DNA from: Calditrichota bacterium
GTDB taxonomy: Bacteria; Calditrichota; Calditrichia; Calditrichales; J004
Direction: 5' to 3'
Assembly: GCA_003696775.1 (NCBI GenBank)
Contig: RFFS01000200.1
Location: 1 to 42,252 of the forward strand
Length of the DNA stretch: 42,252 bases
The notes beneath the pieces are model-generated. The model was not told the DNA's origin, ran no database searches, and saw nothing but the letters and a program-made list of their open reading frames with translations. Positions 15,302-24,043 of this stretch are shown one piece after another. The number at the start of each line of letters is the position of its first letter. Position 1 is the stretch's first letter. A program made the translations under genes and the position numbers.

Positions 15302-16668
15302 AAGACGAGGGGATTATTATTGTTCTCTACCTGCTTCTGCTCTTTTATTTAGGGTGGCAGGCCCGTAAAAAAAACACCGCGCGAAAAGAAAGCTTTTTAC
15401 TGGATAACCGCCGATTGACCCTGCCGGCGATGGTGGCCACCCTGGTTACAACCTGGTATGGCGGTATCCTTGGCGTAGGGGAGTTTGCCGTTCAAAAAGG
15501 CGTGGTCACCTGGTTTGTATTCGGCCTGCCTTATTATATATTCGCTGTTATTTTCGCTCTATTTATCACACCCCGTTTACATGCCGCCCGTTATTATTCC
15601 ATACCGGATATTTTATATCGTCATTATGGTAAAAAATCCGGGTTGTTGGGCAGTTTACTGGTCTTTGTGCTCACCTCGCCCGCGCCCTATGTATTGGGCA
15701 CGGCTATCATTCTCAGCCGGGTATTCGATTGGAGTTTTTGGCTCTCGGTCATTCTCGGCGCCCTCTTTTCCGTAGCCTATGTCTATCAGGGCGGCTTTCG
15801 TTCCGTGGTGCAAACGGATAAACTGCAATTTGTGCTGATGTTCGGCGGCTTTGGTTTGTTGCTGGCGGCGTTATGGCACACGTACGGTCCCGTTACGGAT
15901 TTGCCGGATAAACTGGACCCGGTTATGATGGCCCCGACGGGCGATTTGAGCTGGCAGGAGATCGTTGTTTGGTTTTTAATCGCCAGTTGGACTTTTGTCG
16001 ATCCGTCGTTTCACCAGAGAGTGGCCGCCGCGCAAGACAGTTCCACCGCGCGCAACGGTATTTTATGGTCCATTCTGTTTTGGTTTGTTTTTGATATGCT
16101 CACCCTGTCCACCGCCCTGTACGGCGCGGTCTATTTGCCGGGTGTCGTCCCTTTGATGATCTATCCCATCCTGGCTGAACAGGTGTTGCCGGCCCTGTTA
16201 ATCGGTTTGATATACACCTCTTTGTTATCCGTTACCATGTCCACCGTGGATAGTTACAGTTTTTTGGCCGCGCAAACCTTTGGCCGTGATCTGCTGGCGG
16301 AACTGGGCGGAAAAAACACGGACATGGAAGTACGCTATTATACCCAGTGGGGATTGATTATCTCCATGATATTAGCGCTTACGCTGATTATGGTTATGCC
16401 CTCCGTGGTGGAAATGTGGTACACCCTGGGTACTTTGTTTATTCCCCCTTTGCTGGGTCCGGTTTTGATGGCTATATTCCCCCGTTATACACTGCCCGGT
16501 GAGCGGGTTTTTCAACTGATGTGGATTTCCCTTAGCGTTACCGTCGGTTGGTTTTTTATGGGCGTTCTGTTCAACACGCCCTGGTTGGGTGTGGAGCCTT
16601 TCTTTCCGGGTCTGATTGTATCATTTATTGTTTGGTGGAGCCTGCGGCTTAAATTAAAACAAGCCTGA
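15298..16668 (+). CDS. Sodium:solute symporter (SSS family), predicted thiamine transporter
   Basis: A 456-residue inner-membrane protein with about 13 membrane segments. Family features include GGILGVGEFAVQKG in the second helix region, FVLTSPAPYVLGTA, and the SLLSVTMSTVDSYSFLAAQTFGRDL stretch typical of the Na2-site helix. SSS proteins couple sodium entry to import of sugars, amino acids or vitamins. Here the gene shares an ATGA overlap with thiamine pyrophosphokinase, under a TPP riboswitch, so thiamine or its pyrimidine precursor is the likely substrate. In related bacteria a PnuC-type carrier (PnuT) fills this slot; SSS proteins predicted as thiamine carriers (ThiV) are known from comparative genomics. 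ATG at 15298 is preferred over the GTG at 15286. Confidence 0.88.
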   Translation: MKDEGIIIVLYLLLLFYLGWQARKKNTARKESFLLDNRRLTLPAMVATLVTTWYGGILGVGEFAVQKGVVTWFVFGLPYYIFAVIFALFITPRLHAARYYSIPDILYRHYGKKSGLLGSLLVFVLTSPAPYVLGTAIILSRVFDWSFWLSVILGALFSVAYVYQGGFRSVVQTDKLQFVLMFGGFGLLLAALWHTYGPVTDLPDKLDPVMMAPTGDLSWQEIVVWFLIASWTFVDPSFHQRVAAAQDSSTARNGILWSILFWFVFDMLTLSTALYGAVYLPGVVPLMIYPILAEQVLPALLIGLIYTSLLSVTMSTVDSYSFLAAQTFGRDLLAELGGKNTDMEVRYYTQWGLIISMILALTLIMVMPSVVEMWYTLGTLFIPPLLGPVLMAIFPRYTLPGERVFQLMWISLSVTVGWFFMGVLFNTPWLGVEPFFPGLIVSFIVWWSLRLKLKQA

Positions 16669-16800
16669 GGCACCGCCGTTAGTAGGTGTGTTTACCGCCC
16701 GTTACCGCTTATCTTCCCAATGTACGTGCCCTTCCCAAAATAATTTTGCGGTGAACACATCGTCTTTCTATTTTGGGCGCTTTTAATACGGAGTAAAAAC

Positions 16801-17679
16801 ATGTTAAGAAAGTGGATACTTGTTGCCGTCCTGCTGGGCATGGCGGCCTGTACGGCTCCCCCGGCCAAAAAAACAGAACCGGAAAAAACAGCCCTGCCCC
16901 ACGGCAGTTACCGCGCCTACGCAGTTAAAAGCGGCATCAACATACGTAAGGCTCCGGGTACAAAAAGCGCCCGCCTGCGCAAAACCGAAGATGGTGAAGA
17001 GTTCAGGGTGCTGGAAAATAAAAACGGCTGGCTGCATGTGGAAACCGTGGATAAACAACAGGGTTGGATTCGCAGTGATTTTGTGGGGCCCGAAAATCTC
17101 AGTTATGCCAAAAAAAGCAGTGATTTTTTGGATCATACACTGAAAGATTACAAGGCGGAGATGTTCATAGATGAAAAAAAACCTTACGAGGTGATTTACC
17201 TGATTTTGGAACCCGGTTATTATGCTTCCATATCGCAGGCCGCCCGCCGCGCCCGGGATATCGGTTTAAAATACCAGCAACAGGTATGGCCGGGTCAGGT
17301 GGAAATTCGTGTAATGAATCCAGATAAAAAAACACTGTTTACCCGCGTAACCCTGCCCGCAACGGATGCCGCCGGTTTGATGCCGCCCCTGTTAAAAAAA
17401 GGCCGGCTGTACAGCATGGATGTGAAAAACCGTCGATTAACCATTAAAGCGCTTGTGCCTGCTTCTTTAAATCGTAATCAATTGCTGGATATGGCTGACG
17501 GAATAGCCGCCTCATATGGTGACGCCATCCGGCGTGTGGACATTGTTCTTGTGGCCGATAACCCGTCGGGCCTGGCCTGGTTGCAAAACGGCACATCCAC
17601 ACCGGGCAAAGGTCCGTGCCTGCTTTATTATTTTGAAGATGAGCAGGGCAGTGATTACAAATTTAACACCTGCCCGTAA
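16801..17679 (+). CDS. SH3-domain lipoprotein with unknown C-terminal domain
   Basis: A 292-residue lipoprotein: signal MLRKWILVAVLLGMAAC with the lipobox Cys at residue 17, then a Pro/Lys-rich linker. Residues about 39-99 form a bacterial SH3 domain (GINIRKAPG, FRVLENKNGWLHVET, QGWIRSDFV), a fold often used to hold cell-wall peptides. The remaining ~190 residues match nothing I recognise; they contain alternating strands and helices and end in a paired-Cys segment (GPCLLYYFED to NTCP) that could form a disulfide. GGAG precedes the ATG. The gene stands alone and converges with the histidine kinase gene 3 bases away. Confidence 0.8.
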   Translation: MLRKWILVAVLLGMAACTAPPAKKTEPEKTALPHGSYRAYAVKSGINIRKAPGTKSARLRKTEDGEEFRVLENKNGWLHVETVDKQQGWIRSDFVGPENLSYAKKSSDFLDHTLKDYKAEMFIDEKKPYEVIYLILEPGYYASISQAARRARDIGLKYQQQVWPGQVEIRVMNPDKKTLFTRVTLPATDAAGLMPPLLKKGRLYSMDVKNRRLTIKALVPASLNRNQLLDMADGIAASYGDAIRRVDIVLVADNPSGLAWLQNGTSTPGKGPCLLYYFEDEQGSDYKFNTCP

Positions 17680-17682
17680 GGC

Positions 17683-19563
17683 TTAACGGGCCGTACCCGA
17701 AGAGCTTAGGGACGGGCGGCGCAGGGCGGCGATATTGATTTGGGTGGTTTGACTCATACGCGGCAGGCGGATATAAAAGGTGGTGCCTTTCTTTTCCACA
17801 CTTTTGAAGTCGATTTGCCCCTCGTGGGCTTCCACAATGTTGCGACAGATGGCCATGCCGATACCGCCGCCGTCATGTTTGGTGGTAAAATATAACTCAA
17901 ATAAACGTTCCTGAACCTCGGGCGGCATACCGCAGCCGTCATCTTCTATTTCCACAAGAAGCTGCCCGGCGTCCATACGCGTGGCAATACGTACGGTTCC
18001 GGTGTTGTGTATGGCCTGAAAAGCGTTCAGCACGATGTTGAGAAAAACCTGTTTCAACTGATCCGGATCGCCATAAATCCGCTCCACGGCCGGGTCCAAG
18101 GCCTTTTCTATTTTTATGTTGCGTTCAATAGCCTGTTGATGAACCAGCGTTATCACATCTTCCAAAACCGTGTTGATGTGAATGGCGTTCAGGTCGGTTT
18201 TTTTGACGCGGGCAAGATTAAAAAACTGATTGATGATGCGGTTCAGCCGTTTCACTTCGTTTTGCAACACATTTAATGATTTATCGATTGCCTCTTTGTT
18301 TTCCAATTCCATTTCTTCCAGACGCATGTGGAGTATTTCCGCGTGGATGGCCATGGACGAAAGCGGGTTTTTGATTTCATGACTGATGGAACTGGCCAGG
18401 CTGGCAATAACGCCGAATTTCATGGAACGTTGCAGGTTGTTTTGCAATTCGTTGAGCAATTTCTGATCCTTGATGGTTAACAACATGCCCGAGACCTGGT
18501 TCTCATCATGCAGAATAAATGTGGTCACGCGGGAAAGCACATGACGACCGTCGGGCAGCCATAGATTCAATTCATGGCCAAAAACATTTTCTTCCCTTTC
18601 AAAGCTGCGGGCGATTAGTTCGTCCAGTTCCTTGTTCATGGCAATGATTTGCTGGAAGTGGCTTTCAAAAAGCATCTCCACCGGACATTGAAACAGGTCA
18701 ACCGCCACTTCGTTGTAATCGCTGACCGCTCTTTTGGCGTCCAGCAGAATGATACTCTCATCCACCGCCTGCATCAGAGCATTGATCCGTCGCTCGGTTT
18801 TTTTGTAACTGGCCTGCATCACATTCACCTTTTCCAGCGAGGCGTCGATGCGGGAAAAGGTGTCAGTAAATTCATCCTGGCCTTCGTAATTGATACGATA
18901 GCTGTAATCGCCCTGGGCAATATTTTCCGCCATGGTTTCAATGGTTTCCAACGGTTTGGTATAAGCCCGTGATACGAGATAAATGGAAAAACCGATCAAC
19001 AGAGCCATAACAAGCCCGAGCGGCACAAACAGATAAAAGATATCACCGAAAACATTCTGAATTTCCTTTTGTGACAGCACCAGGCGCAGATAGCCGTGCA
19101 CGGCGTTTTTTTCACGCATCAGGGGTAAAATTACATCCACAACCCTTACCGAATCATTCCACGTTTTGCGGATAACCTTAGGCGCATTGCCCTGCAGGTT
19201 TTTAAGTTCTTCCGGCGAGGTATATTCCCGGCCCTCCACACTACGGTCGCTGCTGAGTAAAATGCGCATTTTATCACTGATCAACAGGATATGGATAATA
19301 TTACCTTCTTCGGAAGTCAGGGAACGCATAAGGCGGCGCAGACTGCTTTTTTCGTGCGGGGTGAGACTTTCCAGGTCCCTATCGGCGGCGTTGGCCAGTA
19401 TCTCGCTGACGGAATCGCCTATCAACAGAGCGGTGCGGCGGATCATTTCCCGGCCCAGGCCCTGATAGGTGTTGTAGAGTAAAATACCGCTGAACACCAA
19501 AATCAGGCTAAAAAGAATAAAAATGATAATGATTCGTTTATAAACCGTTTTCATCCCGTTCAC
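17683..19563 (-). CDS. Membrane sensor histidine kinase (HAMP-PAS-HisKA-HATPase)
   Basis: A 626-residue kinase. Membrane helix at about residues 10-30, a ~145-residue periplasmic sensor region, second helix at about 176-198, HAMP (199-255), a PAS domain (260-365, ESIILLDAKRAVSDYN), HisKA with phosphoacceptor H395 in SSISHEIKNP, and an ATPase domain with N box (NIVLNAFQAI), G1 (DDGCGMPPE) and G2 (GGGIGMAICRNI). All catalytic elements are present. No cognate regulator is adjacent. The GTG at 19563 forms a GTGA overlap with the upstream gene's stop; an ATG at 19554 with a GGTGA site nearby is a plausible alternative. Confidence 0.9.
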   Translation of the reverse strand: MNGMKTVYKRIIIIFILFSLILVFSGILLYNTYQGLGREMIRRTALLIGDSVSEILANAADRDLESLTPHEKSSLRRLMRSLTSEEGNIIHILLISDKMRILLSSDRSVEGREYTSPEELKNLQGNAPKVIRKTWNDSVRVVDVILPLMREKNAVHGYLRLVLSQKEIQNVFGDIFYLFVPLGLVMALLIGFSIYLVSRAYTKPLETIETMAENIAQGDYSYRINYEGQDEFTDTFSRIDASLEKVNVMQASYKKTERRINALMQAVDESIILLDAKRAVSDYNEVAVDLFQCPVEMLFESHFQQIIAMNKELDELIARSFEREENVFGHELNLWLPDGRHVLSRVTTFILHDENQVSGMLLTIKDQKLLNELQNNLQRSMKFGVIASLASSISHEIKNPLSSMAIHAEILHMRLEEMELENKEAIDKSLNVLQNEVKRLNRIINQFFNLARVKKTDLNAIHINTVLEDVITLVHQQAIERNIKIEKALDPAVERIYGDPDQLKQVFLNIVLNAFQAIHNTGTVRIATRMDAGQLLVEIEDDGCGMPPEVQERLFELYFTTKHDGGGIGMAICRNIVEAHEGQIDFKSVEKKGTTFYIRLPRMSQTTQINIAALRRPSLSSSGTAR

Positions 19564-20681
19564 CGGCTTTTACCCCGCGCGGATATGGGCACGATCTGCA
19601 CACTGTCACCGTCAAACAGATGGTAATGGTCATACAGGTTGGCCACCGTGCAGGCATGGTTGGGCGCTATAAGCAGGGGAGCGCCCGGCGCCAGTGACGA
19701 CGGTTGGTCCAGTTCGATGATGCCGTGTTCCTCGGAAAGGCGGGTCAGCACGCCATGGGTATTCATAAGCTTACCGTATCCTTGTATTTGTGTATGTCCG
19801 TGGGCGCCGGTGTCCAGATTCAGCGCCTTACTGCCCGCGTCGCATACCATGCGCGTGGGATGGGGGCGTGAAATAACCGTTGCCAGAACAAACAGACTCC
19901 ATTGTGTTTCGGCACAAACCCCCAGCGCATGTTGAATGCGATCGTAAAAAATATAATTTCCCGGTCGCGCCTCCGTTACGCCTTCCCGCGGGATGACGGA
20001 ACGGGCGGTGGGTGTTGAGCCGACACTTAATGTAGCAATTTCGATGCCGATTTCCCGAAGCCGTTCACGGGCACGTTCCACGGAACGCGCTTCCACATGG
20101 GCGATTTGCTTGATTTGTTCGGGATTGGAGGCGCCGTACGCCTGTCCGGCGTGGGTAAAAACGCCTTCCAGGTGTAACACCGGGCTGTTGATAACGGCAC
20201 GGGCCACATCCGGCAAAAGATCATCATCAGGGCGTATCCCGCAACGCTGAAATCCGCAATCGATTTCGATACGCACTTCGAGAGGAGAACGCGGATGGTC
20301 GAGCATTTCTTCCAGCAGGGTGATGTGACGGGGATGATCCACTCCCACGATAAGACGGGTGGAGGCGTGCAGGCGGTTGAGTAACGGCGCTTTGATTTTT
20401 TGGGTGATTTCATTGGCGATGAAGATATCGTCGAACCCTTCCCGGGCAAAGATTTCGGCCTCTTCCGCCTTGGCAACTGTCAGGCCAATGGCGCCCAATT
20501 CGCTCTGCCAGCGGGCAAACAGCGTGGATTTGTGGGTTTTACAATGCGGACGCAATAGAACGTTGTGGCGGTCGGCGTATTGCTGCATGTTTAACAGATT
20601 GGTGTCCAATTGCGTTTTATCCACCACCAGGGCTGGCGTGGATATGTGGGCATGCAAATAGGACAGATGATCGATGAGCAT
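19560..20681 (-). CDS. DSD1-type PLP enzyme (D-threonine aldolase / D-serine dehydratase-like)
   Basis: A 373-residue fold-type III PLP enzyme. It has the N-terminal alanine-racemase-like barrel with the PLP lysine K48 in RPHCKTHKS, the GVFTHAGQAYG loop, and a C-terminal beta domain with PNHACTVANL, where the His and Cys match the metal ligands of D-threonine aldolase and metazoan D-serine dehydratase. The reaction is therefore probably cleavage or dehydration of a D-hydroxy amino acid with PLP and a divalent metal; which one is not readable. The ATG at 20681 is chosen because it falls 2 bases after the DUF1232 stop; a GTG at 20720 would overlap that gene. It is followed by the kinase with a 4-base overlap. 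Confidence 0.85.
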   Translation of the reverse strand: MLIDHLSYLHAHISTPALVVDKTQLDTNLLNMQQYADRHNVLLRPHCKTHKSTLFARWQSELGAIGLTVAKAEEAEIFAREGFDDIFIANEITQKIKAPLLNRLHASTRLIVGVDHPRHITLLEEMLDHPRSPLEVRIEIDCGFQRCGIRPDDDLLPDVARAVINSPVLHLEGVFTHAGQAYGASNPEQIKQIAHVEARSVERARERLREIGIEIATLSVGSTPTARSVIPREGVTEARPGNYIFYDRIQHALGVCAETQWSLFVLATVISRPHPTRMVCDAGSKALNLDTGAHGHTQIQGYGKLMNTHGVLTRLSEEHGIIELDQPSSLAPGAPLLIAPNHACTVANLYDHYHLFDGDSVQIVPISARGKSR

Positions 20682-20683
20682 GA

Positions 20684-21136
20684 TTACAGATGACCGACTT
20701 TGTTGCGCAATCGTTTCCACAGGCCTTCGCCGAGAAACTGGTTAGCCAGGGTCAGGGTGTTTTGAATGGAAGCGAGCACATCGCTGGAACCCGCCCAGTG
20801 TTCATATAGAATTTCGGTATCGTTATTATTGATGAAGTCGTTCAAAATATACGCGGAAAGCGCGATATCGTCCATGTAACCCAACGGGCCGAGCAACAGT
20901 TCGGGCAACAGATCGACGGGCGACATAAAGTAGGTGACGGCCAACAGTAATTTGGCTTTTTTACCGTTATTCACACGCGGATCGGCGATAAGTTTAATCA
21001 GCAGATGAAAGAAATCCGGCGCCAACAGAAGCAAATCCGCGTATTTAAAATGATTACGATCCAGATAATTGGCGATACGGGTGCGCATCTCCTGATAAAA
21101 ATCCTGTTGCCTGGATGTCATTTCATCTGTTTCCAT
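20684..21136 (-). CDS. YkvA/DUF1232 family membrane-associated protein
   Basis: A 150-residue protein with the DUF1232 core (about residues 60-100): KAKLLLAVTYFMSPVDLLPELL followed by GYMDDIALSAYIL. This short hydrophobic helix pair with the SPVD-LP and DD motifs defines the family, whose role is unknown. GGGAGG lies 8 bases before the ATG at 21136. It sits 29 bases after the DjlA-like gene and 2 bases before the DSD1-type enzyme, so these are probably one transcript. Confidence 0.85.
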   Translation of the reverse strand: METDEMTSRQQDFYQEMRTRIANYLDRNHFKYADLLLLAPDFFHLLIKLIADPRVNNGKKAKLLLAVTYFMSPVDLLPELLLGPLGYMDDIALSAYILNDFINNNDTEILYEHWAGSSDVLASIQNTLTLANQFLGEGLWKRLRNKVGHL

Positions 21137-21165
21137 GATTTAATCCTCCCGGGATAAGGGTTAAA

Positions 21166-21936
21166 TTAAAAGCCGCGTTGTTTGCGGATGGTTTCATAAG
21201 CACTGTTAATTTCCGACATTTTATCATTGGCCGCTTTGAGCAGGTCTTCCGGCAATCCCCTGGATTGCAGACGATCCGGATGGTATTGGCGTACCAGATC
21301 ACGATAGGCCCGGCGGATTTCCGCCTCGCTTGCGTTTGGAGATATGCCAAGGATTTTGTAGGGTCGGTCATCCGTATCCCTGACATACAGGGAACGTATG
21401 TTCTGGTATTGTGTGGCGCTGAAGCCAAAGCGGCTGGCAATGATTTGCAGATAATGTTCCTCGTTGGCATGCAGTTCGCCGTCGGCCAGGGCGATGCGGA
21501 ACAACATTTCCAGCATAACGTCCAGAATTTCCTGTTCACCACCGAAAAGCTCGCGGAACTGAACGGCAATAGCCTCGGCGCTTTCCGGACTGTTTTTGGC
21601 GGTGTTGAAGACCCGCGCGATCTGTTTACGATCCTCGGCGGAAAGGCCCATGTCAAAACTTAAAAAATTATCAAAGGCTTCGATTTCATCACGGGTGACC
21701 CGTCCGTCGGCTTTGGCCATTTTAGCCGCCAAAGAGGCCAGGCCCGTAAAAAATAGAACTTTTCGGTCGTCGATATTTTCCACTTCCGGCCAGGTACCGC
21801 CACGGGCTTCATAATGGCGAACGTCTTTGTTTTCTTCATCCAGCAGGTGACCCAGAACACCACCCATAATGGCCCCGAGCGGTCCGCCCAGCACAAAACC
21901 TATTCCGGCGCCAATGGCTTTTCCCCAATATGACAC
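21166..21936 (-). CDS. djlA: DjlA-like co-chaperone (TerB + J domain)
   Basis: A 256-residue protein in the DjlA layout: a Gly-rich N-terminal membrane segment (about residues 6-32, GAGIGFVLGGPLGAIMGGVLG), a central TerB-like all-helical domain (about 55-175, with FFTGLASLAAKMAKADGRVTRDE), and a C-terminal J domain (about 190-256) with the HPD motif in QYHPDR. DjlA-type proteins recruit DnaK at the inner membrane. The start is a GTG with GGAGA about 8 bases upstream. It is the first gene of a minus-strand run with the DUF1232 protein, PLP enzyme and kinase. Confidence 0.88.
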   Translation of the reverse strand: MSYWGKAIGAGIGFVLGGPLGAIMGGVLGHLLDEENKDVRHYEARGGTWPEVENIDDRKVLFFTGLASLAAKMAKADGRVTRDEIEAFDNFLSFDMGLSAEDRKQIARVFNTAKNSPESAEAIAVQFRELFGGEQEILDVMLEMLFRIALADGELHANEEHYLQIIASRFGFSATQYQNIRSLYVRDTDDRPYKILGISPNASEAEIRRAYRDLVRQYHPDRLQSRGLPEDLLKAANDKMSEINSAYETIRKQRGF

Positions 21937-22047
21937 GTGTAATTCTCCATATTTCTTTTGATTAAATGTTAATAAATTTTAGTTTAAAAACGAATCGAAA
22001 AATGTGTTCGAATTCTTTTACCGCATAAAGAGTAAATACCGGAAAAA

Positions 22048-22935
22048 ATGATAAAAAGTTACATAGGTTGTCTGTTACTGCTGCCCTGTTTGTTAACCGC
22101 CCAACATTCGGATGTATTGATTGTACACGATCCGGCGGCGCTGATAATGTATGACAATTACCGCAGGCCGCTAAACCGGGCGGTACAGGCCGCTCTGCCA
22201 TCGGATTTGCCCTGGCGGGTGGAACTTGCCGCGGAACCCTCTTCCGACGGCCTGAGCCGGGTCATGCGTGTCCGTGATTTTAAGAACCGCCTTTTCACCA
22301 TTGCCCTGGATGAAAATGACACGCCGCTTTGGCGTTATCCGACGGACTGGTATTTATTGAAAAAGACCCGCTTGCGAAACGATACTTTAATCGTCACGGC
22401 GGATCATAAAATAACAATCGGTCGTGCCGACCGGCTGCCGCATAAGAGCTTCTCTGCTTCCCAAACCCTGCCGGCAAACAGCCGGCTTTATCTCTATTTT
22501 GATTACGGTCGCTATGTTTATGCGTACCGACCCGGGGAAAAGGCTTTTGTCTGGCTGAAACGTTCCGCGTTAAAATGGACACAACCGGCCCCTTCCCATC
22601 AGCCGGAAGCAACGCGCCGGGCAGCGCCCCAAAAGGAACAAACCGGGTGGGCAGAAAGACTCACCGAACGATTGCAGCGTATAAACAGCACATACAGCGC
22701 GTTAAACAACTTTGTGGCCCGGCAGACAAAACAGCCTCCACAACCGGCGCCACGGTGGGTAGCCCTGGCGGATGGCGGGGGTTGGCGTATCCAACCGGAA
22801 AACCCGGAAGTTTCGGCGCGGTTTCCGCAGAGTGGCGCATATTATTTAAAACAACTGGCGCGTTGGGCGGAAAGCTACGGCTTTGAAGTGGAGCGGCAGG
22901 AAAACAGTCTGTATATCCGGAGGGCGCATGACTAA
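22048..22935 (+). CDS. Secreted protein of unknown function
   Basis: I do not recognise a family. The 295-residue product has a signal peptide (residues 1-19, ending LLTAQ). Residues 25-175 look beta-rich (FTIALDENDTPLWRYPTDWYLL, RLYLYFDYGRYVYAYRPG). A Pro/Gln/Arg-rich linker (about 180-245) leads to a small C-terminal unit (about 246-295) with GGGWRIQPENPEVS and a helical YYLKQLARWAESYGFEVER segment. GGAAAA precedes the ATG. It overlaps the next gene by 8 bases, so the two are coupled; as the neighbour resembles an ABC permease, this could be an extracytoplasmic partner, which is inference. Confidence 0.7.
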   Translation: MIKSYIGCLLLLPCLLTAQHSDVLIVHDPAALIMYDNYRRPLNRAVQAALPSDLPWRVELAAEPSSDGLSRVMRVRDFKNRLFTIALDENDTPLWRYPTDWYLLKKTRLRNDTLIVTADHKITIGRADRLPHKSFSASQTLPANSRLYLYFDYGRYVYAYRPGEKAFVWLKRSALKWTQPAPSHQPEATRRAAPQKEQTGWAERLTERLQRINSTYSALNNFVARQTKQPPQPAPRWVALADGGGWRIQPENPEVSARFPQSGAYYLKQLARWAESYGFEVERQENSLYIRRAHD

Positions 22936-24037
22936 ACCGTGGGCGCGTCATCTGATCAGCCTGGCGCTGGTTTCCCTGGTATTGATTAGCGTGGCCGTAT
23001 TGCTGGATAAGGCGACCGTAAACACATTACCGGCGGATGTCAAAGCCTGGCTTGAATTGCCTTATCTGGATTGGCAGCGGGAATCCGACCGCGCGCTGGT
23101 TAAAGAGATGCTGGATTATTACCAGCCGGATCGCTCGTCGGCGCATAAGGATTTTGTGGAAAAACTGACACGAATCGACCGGCGGAAACGGCAGGAACTG
23201 GCCCGCGGCATACCGCAGATTGTAGGTATCAACCCGGCCACACTGCATCATCTTTGGGACATGTATATCCGTTTTATACTTATATACGCGGCATCTTTTC
23301 TGATAAGTTATTATGGTGCGGTTACCCTGGGCCTTTGGAAGTTTATCCGTGAAGCGCGTGAAGAAATTGCGAAACCTTTTTCTTTTCTTACCCTGTTGCG
23401 CCGACGAGAGAAAGACCTTCTTTTATGGAAAATGACCCTGCGGCAGGCGGGGCGGAGAATGGCTAAAGCGGTGGTTTATATGCTTTTTTTCTCACCGGCG
23501 TATGTGATCGCCTACAGCTTTAAAAGCCGATTCGACACGGATATGTTTTTGTTTGTGATGCTCCTTGGTGTGATATCAAATGGCATGCTGATCACCTATA
23601 CGCAAAAGTTTTATACATTTTTGCGTCAGGAAAAAGAAAAGGGCTACGTGGCCCTGGCCCGTGTAAAAGGCCTGAGCGACGATTTCCGGTTCAACACGGA
23701 GAAGGGCATTGCGCTCAAAAATCTTTTGCATTGGCGAAAAAAATTCCCCGGACATCTGCTTGATGTTATTTATGAAAACGCCCGATATCCGTTTTTGCGC
23801 TCGCTTAGAGAAATGGCGGCCTATTTGATAAGCAGCCTGGTGATCACCGAGATGGCCCTGAATGTTCAGGGACATCTCAGTTACGGCATGTTGCAATATG
23901 TGTATTACGGCGATTACGCCCCGGTGGTCCTGATTGTTCTGGGCCTGTTTTGGTTGGTGAAGATAACGGAAATGATCGTGGACGGGCTGGCTTGCCGTAT
24001 GGACCGACGTCTGGGGCATGATGCCCGTTCCTGCTAA
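22928..24037 (+). CDS. Divergent DppB-like ABC permease-type membrane protein
   Basis: A 369-residue inner-membrane protein with about six membrane helices: one at residues 8-27, then an ~85-residue extracytoplasmic stretch, and five more from 115 on. The segment EKEKGYVALARVKGLSDD (about 235-252) resembles the EAA loop that docks the ATPase, and the C-terminus (VITEMALNVQGHLSYGMLQ through VDGLACRMDRRL) follows the DppB-type ending of peptide/nickel permeases (E-x-x-F-x-x-P-G-L-G, R-D-Y, N-L-x-V-D, L-D-P-R), though with several key positions changed. The ATG at 22928 has GGAGGG upstream. No ATPase or binding protein gene is adjacent. Permease assignment is by eye. Confidence 0.6.
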   Translation: MTKPWARHLISLALVSLVLISVAVLLDKATVNTLPADVKAWLELPYLDWQRESDRALVKEMLDYYQPDRSSAHKDFVEKLTRIDRRKRQELARGIPQIVGINPATLHHLWDMYIRFILIYAASFLISYYGAVTLGLWKFIREAREEIAKPFSFLTLLRRREKDLLLWKMTLRQAGRRMAKAVVYMLFFSPAYVIAYSFKSRFDTDMFLFVMLLGVISNGMLITYTQKFYTFLRQEKEKGYVALARVKGLSDDFRFNTEKGIALKNLLHWRKKFPGHLLDVIYENARYPFLRSLREMAAYLISSLVITEMALNVQGHLSYGMLQYVYYGDYAPVVLIVLGLFWLVKITEMIVDGLACRMDRRLGHDARSC

Positions 24038-24043
24038 GCGGCG

